Of a DNA stretch of 64,000 nucleotides, positions 28,315 through 36,500 are shown piece by piece; the stretch's first letter is position 1; the number at the start of each line of letters is the position of its first letter. The stretch lies in contig NZ_FOLC01000001.1 in the NCBI RefSeq assembly GCF_900112135.1, forward strand, positions 493,356 to 557,355, written 5' to 3'. Under the pieces are notes generated by a model, which did not search any database, was not told where the DNA came from, and was given only the letters and a program-made list of their open reading frames with translations. The stretch is from Collimonas sp. OK412. Lineage in GTDB: Bacteria > Pseudomonadota > Gammaproteobacteria > Burkholderiales > Burkholderiaceae_D. The translations under genes and the position numbers were made by a program.

Positions 28315-29280
28315 ATGAATACCATTGCAAACGGCAGTTTCGGAACCCGCACCGCGTATAACCAGTCCGACCTGGTTGACGGCGGCACCAGCTTTACCCA
28401 GGTCGCGACCAGCGACGGCTTTGTCATGGCGACAGTCGGCCAGCCCACCTTCAGCGCCAATTACCTCGGCACCCTGGAAGGCTTTACCGTCGACAGCAGC
28501 GGCAGCAACACCAGCTTTGTCTACGCTACCGGACTGGCATACAGCTACACCATGCAGAACGGGAAAAAGGGCGTGAACACGATCCTTATCCCCATGCCCG
28601 GTTCGTTTACCATGCCGGTGCGCAAAGGCGAGACCTGGAGCCTGCGGCTGACCTGGAACACAGAAATCGGCCAGGCGCCGCAAGTCGAGTTTTACTGGAT
28701 TCCCGACCTGGATGGCACGCACGGACATGCAGGAGTGCCGGCCGGCCAGCAAGCCAGCATCATGAAACAGGCCATGAACACGCTGCGCGACGAACTGCAA
28801 TCGGGCAAGGTGCAAGGCAGCATGCTGCTGTCGGCGCAACAGGCGATCGATGGCCGGGTGCTTGACCTGGCGCATATCCTCGGCGACAGCGTCAACCAAG
28901 GCAGCAGCGAACAGGACCGCCAGCAGTTCCTCGGACGCTTGCAAAAGATCGTCTGCTCGGCGGCGCCGCAGGGACAGAAAACGGACAACGCCGTCGATCC
29001 GCAAGCCTTGCAAGATTTGATCGCCAGCTTCGGCAAACTCAGCGGCCATACCTTCAGCGTCCAGCAAAACGGCCTGATCGAAGCCGGCGTGCGGGCGCTG
29101 GTGCAGATCAACGACAACGACGCCAACCGGCGCGACCTGTCGCTGATCAACCGCAACATCGGCCTGTTCCTCGACAACATGCAGCAGGTGCTGGACAAAC
29201 AGTTCAGCAACAATGAGCGACGGCTGCTGACGCGGGCGCTGGTGCGCATCGTCGGCGACGGCAACCGCGGAGACCTGTGA
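28315..29280 (+). CDS. Stand-alone paralogue of the fibre C-terminal module
   Basis: A 321-residue protein; the ATG at 28315 lies six bases after GAGGA. Nearly its whole length aligns with the last 315 residues of the preceding fibre: QPTFSANYLGTLEGFTVD against QPTWNADYCGSLAGVTTD, GETWSLRLTW against GETWTLTLTW, and NERRLLTRALVRIVGDG against NEQRLLTRALVRLVGDG. It has a beta-rich N-half and helical C-half. It may be a fibre chaperone, an alternative tip or a soluble partner that trimerises with the fibre. Confidence 0.8.
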   Translation: MNTIANGSFGTRTAYNQSDLVDGGTSFTQVATSDGFVMATVGQPTFSANYLGTLEGFTVDSSGSNTSFVYATGLAYSYTMQNGKKGVNTILIPMPGSFTMPVRKGETWSLRLTWNTEIGQAPQVEFYWIPDLDGTHGHAGVPAGQQASIMKQAMNTLRDELQSGKVQGSMLLSAQQAIDGRVLDLAHILGDSVNQGSSEQDRQQFLGRLQKIVCSAAPQGQKTDNAVDPQALQDLIASFGKLSGHTFSVQQNGLIEAGVRALVQINDNDANRRDLSLINRNIGLFLDNMQQVLDKQFSNNERRLLTRALVRIVGDGNRGDL

Positions 29281-29311
29281 ACCACCGCTGGCCAGCTTCG
29301 GCGGACAAGCC

Positions 29312-29974
29312 ATGCTAGCGGCCGCCGGCAACGCCCAGCTGGTTACCTTCGACTTGCTGGATGAAGCCGAATGCGAGGACTGGGTGCTGCGCACGCTGCT
29401 GCTGCGGCGCCATTGGCGCCCGCGGCATGCCGCGGCGCCGTTCTTTACGCTGGGCCTGGCGGCATACCTGGATTGCGGCGCGGGCAACGTCTATCATGAC
29501 CTGGCGCTGCGCAGCCGCAACAACCGCATGCTGGAAAGCCATTTCAGCCCGCTGCTGCAATCGCTGGCGACGCTGCTGGGCGATCACTTCGGCGCGCCGG
29601 CCGGCATGACAGAAGCTGCGGCATGGCCCGGTTTCCATATTTACCTGCCGCATCCGGCCTTCAGCCTGCCGGTCGCCAGCGTACACCGCGACCTGCAGTA
29701 CCGGGATGTGTTTCCGGGACATGCGCTCGGCGACGACGACATGTTCAGCTTCACCTTGCCGCTCAGCACGCCTGAGCGCAGCGGATTGAATCTCTGGCGC
29801 GACGGCGCCGCGGCTGCCGAACCGGATTTCCATCCTTACCGCAGCGGGCAGCTGGTGGTGCACAGCGGCCTGGCGACGCACCAGGCCGTGCTCAGGTGCG
29901 ACGGCGATCTTGAACGCATCACGCTGCAAGGCCATGGCGTACAGCTCGGACAGCAAATTCTGTTGTACTGGTAA
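29312..29974 (+). CDS. Putative Fe(II)/2-oxoglutarate oxygenase (first of two paralogues)
   Basis: A 220-residue protein with a jelly-roll oxygenase layout. The candidate metal triad is H125-x-D127 (VHRDL) and H184 (VVHSG) or H190, followed by R202 (ERITLQGHG) as a likely 2-oxoglutarate anchor. This resembles prolyl-hydroxylase-type enzymes. It shares the FHI...H.AF, VHSG...HQ and RITLQGHG blocks with the next gene. Start codon context is weak. It lies between the fibre module and ATPase genes, so a role in modifying particle proteins is plausible but unproven. Confidence 0.65.
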   Translation: MLAAAGNAQLVTFDLLDEAECEDWVLRTLLLRRHWRPRHAAAPFFTLGLAAYLDCGAGNVYHDLALRSRNNRMLESHFSPLLQSLATLLGDHFGAPAGMTEAAAWPGFHIYLPHPAFSLPVASVHRDLQYRDVFPGHALGDDDMFSFTLPLSTPERSGLNLWRDGAAAAEPDFHPYRSGQLVVHSGLATHQAVLRCDGDLERITLQGHGVQLGQQILLYW

Positions 29975-29978
29975 ACGC

Positions 29979-30755
29979 ATGCCGACCCCGACCATCCATC
30001 CCGAATTCCAGCTGCAGCTGTTCAGTCAGGCCGCAGCCGCCGACATCGTCCAGCGCCTGCTAGACCTTGATGCTTTCTGGCTGCCGCGCCATCCGCACCT
30101 GCCGTTCTATACATTGGGCGCGACCAACTACTATGACATCACCGGCAATCCGGCCAAGCCGTACCTGCGGCTGGCGCAGCAATACAATCCGTTCCTGCGC
30201 GAAAATTTCAGCGAAGTCTATGCTACCTTGCTGGCCAGCCTGCAGGAACGGCTAGGGCAGCCGGTCGGATTCCTGCCTGAGGCGGCGCTGCCCGGTTTCC
30301 ATATTTTCGGCGGCCATGCCGATTTCGCCGCCGGCGACCAGCACGATGTCCTGCATGGCGCATGGTTCCAGCGCCGCGACGGCCATGGCTTTCCCGGCAA
30401 TCCGATCCATACCGATACGGCGCACCTGGCGCTCGGGCTGCCTGCCGCGGTGGCCGGCGCGCCGCTGCCCACCTTGTCGTTTACCCTGGCGCTGTCTCTG
30501 CCGCAAGAGGGGGCTGGCATGAAGATATGGCCGCTGCGCTTGGCCGATATCGGCGACCTGGGCGGCCAGGAACAGATGCAGTTGCTGCAACGCTGCGCCA
30601 GCCGCCTGGTCGTTTACCAGGCCGGCGGCCTGTTCGTGCATTCCGGCGACTACTATCACCAGGCGCGCGGCCTGCCGGTGCAGGACGGGCAATACCGCAT
30701 CACGCTGCAAGGCCACGGCGCCTGGCTCGACGGCCAGTGGCGCCTGTTCTGGTAA
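29979..30755 (+). CDS. Putative Fe(II)/2-oxoglutarate oxygenase (second paralogue)
   Basis: A 258-residue protein starting four bases after the previous stop. Candidate ligands are H144-x-D146 (IHTDTAHL) and H221 (FVHSGDYYHQ) or H227, with R240 in YRITLQGHG. The N-terminus HPHLPFYTLGATNYYDI parallels APFFTLGLAAYLD of the preceding protein. A longer middle insertion (about 170-205) distinguishes it. Both copies keep all candidate catalytic residues, so both may be active, perhaps on different substrates. Confidence 0.65.
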   Translation: MPTPTIHPEFQLQLFSQAAAADIVQRLLDLDAFWLPRHPHLPFYTLGATNYYDITGNPAKPYLRLAQQYNPFLRENFSEVYATLLASLQERLGQPVGFLPEAALPGFHIFGGHADFAAGDQHDVLHGAWFQRRDGHGFPGNPIHTDTAHLALGLPAAVAGAPLPTLSFTLALSLPQEGAGMKIWPLRLADIGDLGGQEQMQLLQRCASRLVVYQAGGLFVHSGDYYHQARGLPVQDGQYRITLQGHGAWLDGQWRLFW

Positions 30756-30781
30756 CGCCTGCCAACGAAAGGAACCATGCC

Positions 30782-31294
30782 ATGTTTTTCGCCCCAAGCC
30801 AATTTTCCTTTGCCCGGATGCTGACCCGGCACTGGGAAGCGATCCTGGCCGAATGCCTGGCTTTGCCCGGGCAGGAATTCGATGCCTGGCCGGAACGGAA
30901 CCTCTACAGCCACGGCTGGGATGTGTACGGGCTCTACGTGGGACAGCAGCCGCTGCTGGAAAACTGCATCTTTTGCCCGCACACTGCCGGCCTGCTGCAA
31001 CTGGTGCCGGGCCTGTCGGCGGCGGGTTTTTCACGGCTGGCGCCCGGCGCCGAGATCCGGCCGCACGTCGGCTACAGCGACCAGGTGCTGCGCCTGCACC
31101 TTGCGCTGCGCGCCAGCGGCGATTGCGGCATCCGCGTCGGCCGGCAGGTGCGGCGCTGGATTCCCGGCCAGTGCCTGGTGTTCGACGATACCGTGGAACA
31201 CCAGGCCTGGAACCGCGGCGACGCCGAGCGCCTGGTGCTGCTGCTCGATTTTGACAAGCCGTTGCAAGGCCTGGACGCCGATGAGCAGCATTGA
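30782..31294 (+). CDS. Aspartyl/asparaginyl beta-hydroxylase-like protein
   Basis: A 170-residue protein; AAAGGA before the ATG at 30782. The core reads FSRLAPGAEIRPHVGYSD, LRLHLAL and GQCLVFDDTVEHQAWNRG, the pattern of the Asp/Asn hydroxylase family, which uses two histidines (here H95 and H140). WDVYGLYV is the typical upstream block. It overlaps the ATPase gene by 14 bases, so it is translated with it. The substrate is unknown; the family hydroxylates Asp/Asn in proteins or lipid/peptide products. Confidence 0.75.
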   Translation: MFFAPSQFSFARMLTRHWEAILAECLALPGQEFDAWPERNLYSHGWDVYGLYVGQQPLLENCIFCPHTAGLLQLVPGLSAAGFSRLAPGAEIRPHVGYSDQVLRLHLALRASGDCGIRVGRQVRRWIPGQCLVFDDTVEHQAWNRGDAERLVLLLDFDKPLQGLDADEQH

Positions 31295-33509
31295 CAGCAG
31301 CGCCTATGGCGATAACCAGGATTTGCTGCAGGCGCTGAGGCAGCTGGGCGACGGCATGATAGAGCGCGGCCTGCTGCTGCGCCAGCTGGCCGAGATTCCG
31401 GCCGCGAATCCGGCAGAGACGGACGACAGGATCGCCGCCTTATACCGCCAGGCCAGCCGCCGCCAGCTGCCTTCGCTGCAATTGCAGCAACAGCTGGCCC
31501 AGCTCGGCGCCAGCCTGCAGCGGCAGTGGGAACGGCTGGCGCAACGCAGCGCCGCCAGCGTCCAGGCCCAGGTATTCCTGCCCTGGGTGCACCTGGCGCT
31601 GTTGTTCCAGCTCGGCCGGCGCGACCAGGAGTTGCTGCTGTGCGCTTTCCTGGGCGAGCTGGACCAGCGTTATTGCAGCATCCTGCAAGCGTTCGGCGAT
31701 GCGGACGCGAGCGACGCCGGCGACGGTTTTACCTCCCTGGACAGCGCCGCCACGATGCTCGGCGGCAGCCTGGCCGACCGCATCGACATGCAGAAGTGCC
31801 TGATGAGCGACGCCGCCTTGCGCCACTGGGACCTGGTCGAGCTGGCGGCCGGCAGCCGCCTCGGCGCCATGAGCGGCGGCTATCGCCTCAATCCTGCCAT
31901 CGTCTCTTATCTGCTGGCGCGCGCCGCGCCGCAGCTGCGGCTGGAGCAGCCCCTGGTGGAAATCGGCAGCCGGCTGGAACTGGATGATCACCTGGTCGAT
32001 GAAAAGGTGAAGCAGCAGCTGTCGCATTTCATAGACCATGCGAGCAGGGAAGACACGCACCTGTCCAGTTACCTGCTGCACCTGCAAGGACCTGACCTGC
32101 CGTTGCAGCAGAGCCTGTGCGCCGCCACCTTCGGGAAAATCGGCATGCATTGCGTCCTGCTCGACGGCAAGGCAGTCTGGCAAACCTACCTGAGCGAACG
32201 GAAGAACCGCGCCGCGCTGCTGGCGCGCCTGCGCCTGCTGTGCCGCGACGCCTTGCTGTGCAACCGGGTGCTGGTGCTGCTCCATTGCCAATGGATCTGC
32301 AGCCAGGACAGCGCCGACGACCTGCTGGAAGATATCTGCGGCACGCTGCTCGACAGCCAGCGCTACCTGGCGGTGCTGAACGGCCCAGCGCGGCGCCTGA
32401 GCGATATTGCCCACCAATACAGCGCCCACCAGGCGCTGCCGATCCTGATCAAGAGCACGGCGCCGGATACGCAGCTGCGGCGGCAAGTCTGGCTGCGCCA
32501 CCTGCCGGCCTCCGGCTTCGCCCCGGACCAGGCGGCGCTGACGCAGCTGGTCAACAACTACCTGTTTACAGAACAGCAGATCCTGCTGGCGATCAAGGAC
32601 GCCGCCAGCCGCAGCGTGCTCAATCCCGATGCCGAAAGCATGACCGAACTGCTGCTCGACGCCTGCCGCGAGCAAAGCAACCGCGAGCAGCTGAGCGTGG
32701 CGCAGGAAGTCAAGACTGCTTACCGTTTCAGCGACATCGTGTTGCCGGCCGACACCAGGCGCTGGTTGCAAGAGGTGCTGCAGTATGCGCAAAACCGCCA
32801 CCAGGTAATAGAAAGCTGGGGATTCGACAGCAAGAACCAGAACAGCAGGAACCTGTGCGTGCTGTTTTACGGGCCATCGGGCACCGGCAAGACCATGGCA
32901 GCTTCGATCATCGCCAATGAGCTCAACCTGGGCCTGTACAAGATCGACCTCGCCAGCATCGTCAGCAAATACATAGGTGAAACCGAAAAACACCTGGCAC
33001 AGCTGTTCGACCAGGCCGAAGCGATGAATATCGTCCTGTTTTTCGACGAAGCCGAAAGCCTGTTTTCCAAGCGCACCGAAACCAAGGATGCGCACGACCG
33101 CTACGCCAACCTGCAGACCGGCTATCTGCTGCAGCGCATAGAAAGTTATCCCGGCATCGTCATCCTGTCGACCAATCTGCTGAAGAACATGGACAAGGCG
33201 TTTACCCGCCGCTTCAAGTTCATGATCGAGTACCCGTTCCCGGGCCGGGAGCAGCGCCTGCAGCTGTGGCGCAATGCGTTTCCGGCGGCAACGCCGCTGG
33301 CCGCCGACCTGGACCTGCCGCTGCTGGCGGAGAAAGCGCCGCTCAGCGGCGGCAACATCAACAATATCGCGCTCAGCGCCGCCTTCCTGGCCGCGGCGCA
33401 GCAGCAGGCAGTGACGCAGCAGCATATCCTGCAAGCCACCGAGCGGGAATACCACAAGCTGGGCAAGGTGTTCAGCGCTGCCGATTTCAGCTGGAACGAC
33501 GATGACTAG
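31281..33509 (+). CDS. AAA+ ATPase of the eCIS (Afp15-like)
   Basis: A 742-residue protein. The N-terminal 480 residues are helical and variable. The AAA+ domain has Walker A GPSGTGKT at 531-538, Walker B LFFDE at about 586-590, sensor-1 ILSTN and arginine-finger-like FTRRFKF. ATPases of this type are universal in eCIS loci and are implicated in assembly or cargo loading. The start at 31281 lies inside the end of the hydroxylase gene. The cargo genes follow directly. Confidence 0.92.
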   Translation: MSSIDSSAYGDNQDLLQALRQLGDGMIERGLLLRQLAEIPAANPAETDDRIAALYRQASRRQLPSLQLQQQLAQLGASLQRQWERLAQRSAASVQAQVFLPWVHLALLFQLGRRDQELLLCAFLGELDQRYCSILQAFGDADASDAGDGFTSLDSAATMLGGSLADRIDMQKCLMSDAALRHWDLVELAAGSRLGAMSGGYRLNPAIVSYLLARAAPQLRLEQPLVEIGSRLELDDHLVDEKVKQQLSHFIDHASREDTHLSSYLLHLQGPDLPLQQSLCAATFGKIGMHCVLLDGKAVWQTYLSERKNRAALLARLRLLCRDALLCNRVLVLLHCQWICSQDSADDLLEDICGTLLDSQRYLAVLNGPARRLSDIAHQYSAHQALPILIKSTAPDTQLRRQVWLRHLPASGFAPDQAALTQLVNNYLFTEQQILLAIKDAASRSVLNPDAESMTELLLDACREQSNREQLSVAQEVKTAYRFSDIVLPADTRRWLQEVLQYAQNRHQVIESWGFDSKNQNSRNLCVLFYGPSGTGKTMAASIIANELNLGLYKIDLASIVSKYIGETEKHLAQLFDQAEAMNIVLFFDEAESLFSKRTETKDAHDRYANLQTGYLLQRIESYPGIVILSTNLLKNMDKAFTRRFKFMIEYPFPGREQRLQLWRNAFPAATPLAADLDLPLLAEKAPLSGGNINNIALSAAFLAAAQQQAVTQQHILQATEREYHKLGKVFSAADFSWNDDD

Positions 33510-33542
33510 CCATCGCCGCAGCGCCGCCGTTGGACGGGAACC

Positions 33543-36500
33543 ATGCAGAAACTGAGCGCGCAAACGGCCCCGCAAGCGCCGCAAGCGGATACGCAAGAAA
33601 ACTTGCAGCCGCACTATGAGCCGCCAACGGAGGGCGGAGAACTGAGTGAAATGGGAGATTTTCACTACGCCGGCAGTCCATTCCGGCGCCGCGACAGAAG
33701 CATGGCGCGGCTTCCGCCTGCGCCGCTCACCCCACCCAACAAGACCGGCTTGCCGGATAAACTGAAGAACGGCATCGAAGCCTTGTCTGGCATCAGCCTG
33801 GACCGGGTCAAAGTACATTACAACTCGCCGCGACCGGCGCAATTGCAAGCGCTGGCCTATGCCCAGGGCAGCGAAATTCATCTCGCTCCCGGGCAGGAAC
33901 GTCATCTGCCGCACGAAGCCTGGCACGTGGTGCAACAAGCGAGCGGGAGAGTGCGTCCGACCCTGCAGCTGAAAAGCGGAGTTGCGCTCAATGACGATGG
34001 CGGGCTGGAGCATGAGGCAGACTTGATGGGGCAAGCGGCCGTACGATACCGGGGAAACAGCTTGGCTGGCGGCGCGCACGAGCACGGCGGCAACTGGAAT
34101 ATGCCGGCGGTGGTGCAGCGTTTGCCTGAAGACGCCTTTACCTATGTCGAGGCATTGACCGCGGAGGAGATGGAAGAAAGCGAGGTCGCGAGAAATGTTG
34201 CCGTGCTGAAGCGGACCCTGGCGAACGCTCGCAACATAAACCGGACTTTTCCGCTGATTACGCAGAACACGGAAACATTCAAGGCGATAAAAGCTGCGCT
34301 CTATCGAAAAATTGCGACTTTGGCGATAAGCCTTGGCCGTGGACAGGGAGCCGAGTTCATTAAACGATGGAATGCGGGGCAGGGAAATAGGCTGGCCCTG
34401 GAATATTATGCCGCCACCGGCGTCTTTGGAAAAAAATACGTCCCGGTAGAATCGAAACCTTTTTTTGCCGGCGATGCGGCCACTCTCGACTATTTGAAAA
34501 ACTGGCTAAAGAAAAAAAGCAAAGACAAAAGCATGAATCCGGATATCAAACTGGCCAGGATGATTCCCCTGATCTTGTCGGAGCCGGCTTTGCCCGAGGA
34601 TGTCATCGTCGCTCTGAAGCTGTTCTTCGGGCACACCGCCAATTTCGTGCCGCAGGATAATCTGGGCCGAGATTTCCGTTCAGTCGAACACGGCGATTAC
34701 TACCGTTCCAGCCTGGATCCTGTGCGAGAGGGAAATACCGCCTTGCTGCGCGAGCACGCCGAGGAACGCTACAAGGCACGGGGCGAGACGCTGCCGGACC
34801 AGCAGACTTTCCAGGTCATCAACCAGCCTCTGCATGCAGCGGTTAAAGAACTCGGCAGCATGTATGCCAATATCGATGGCATGGAGTTCATCGCCGACGA
34901 GACCGACAGCGACCTTAGCTATGCGAGATATTCCAGCAGCATCGGCAGCCATACCGGGGCGCTTGGACTGGTCCAGAACGTCTACAAGACTTTGCAGACC
35001 GGGACCAGGTTCAGCGGCGTTGCCGGCGATGAAAATTGGGACAGGCAGCTCGCCGCCGGACGATTTACGCCACTGATTCCTGAAGACATGCTGGCTCTCG
35101 ACGGCGAGCAGAATTACCACGATCTTCTGCTTGCCGACCGCAGCCGGCTGGTGGCCGAGGTTGCGGCGGAGATCCGCAGGAAATACGATGATAAAAAAAC
35201 CGGCTTGCGAGTTGTCCCGATACAGTCGGGGGAGCATGCCAGCCTGATTCTGGAAGTGATTTATCCTCCCGGCACCGAAGAAACCGCCAAGCTGACCGAG
35301 ATGGAATGGCGCGAACTGTTCATCGCTACCTTCAATCAGGTTGCTGCCGGCAGCGGCCTGCAGACGCGCGTCACCCATCGCGGCAGTTTCGGGTTTTTGT
35401 ATCCCAGTGCGTCTTCGGTCGGCGGCCCGGTGCGGATATGGCCCGGATTGACCCCGCCCGAGGTGTTCAAGAACCTGGTTTTTTCTACACTGGACCGGCT
35501 GGAGTCTCCCAAGGGCGCGTTTCAAACACCGGATCAGTCAGTTGTGCCGCAGCCGTCGGCCGATAGCGTGGCTCTGCATGTGGAAGCGTTGAAGACCGCC
35601 GTACGTTATGCACAAGACGCCATGCGCGATACGATCAGCGTGAAGGGTCCGGAAGCCCTGGTCAACTGGATCGAAGTGCGTCTGCAACGGAACCTGGCGA
35701 AAGCATTCGAGTTGTTGGCTGGCAGCAAGGATGGCAAGCCGCAACAGCAGGAGAACGCTTTCCTGAAATCGTCCTCGACGATTGAAAGCCTGATGGAGTA
35801 CAGCTATCTGCTTGAAGCCTTGCGCGCCGATGCGCTGCCGGCACACGACCCGTATCCTGAGTACCTGCGCAAGAAACTGGCTGTGTCGTCCGACAAGGAC
35901 GACCCTGGATACAGGGACACTCATACTTTTTACCTGGACAGCGGCATGCAGGCAATTGCCAGCGCACATCTTCTGGCGCGTAAGTGGGCCGCAAAGAAAC
36001 ATGGCGCCGATGTGCAGGGAGAACTCGATACCATCGACCTTTACAGCTATTTTGAATACGGCATGATCGACAAGGTCAACCTGCTTCTGCTGGCGCGCAA
36101 TCGCTCAAGCCAAGGGTACCTGGACAAAGGCAGCTTCGATAAAATGCTGGACGAAATATTCAAGGATGGCGAGCCTGCTGTCATCGCCGCGGACCTGAAT
36201 CCGGTGCTGACTACCCTGGCGGCGAAAACGGACCAGCTTCCGTACGGACCGGTATTCGAGCATTTTGCAAAGACCGGAGATGAAAAATCCAGCGTCATTC
36301 CCATCGTCGACGTCACCAACGCATCGCTGGACAAGGCGGCCGAGCTGGACCTGGGCCACGGCTACCAGCATTTCATCGTGGTCGAAAGCTTGTCCAAGCA
36401 TCAGCAGCTTGGCGCCGACAAGTTCACCATGGGACGCCTGACCGCGATAGGCAGCGAGGAGTTTGTCCAGCTGGCGAAAACGCTGCTGCAGCCGATAGAA

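Noticed and set aside
31440..34085. 881-codon minus-strand frame opposite the ATPase and cargo
   Set aside because: The opposite strand has clear Walker motifs and DUF4157; the minus frame has no recognisable domain and bridges two genes.
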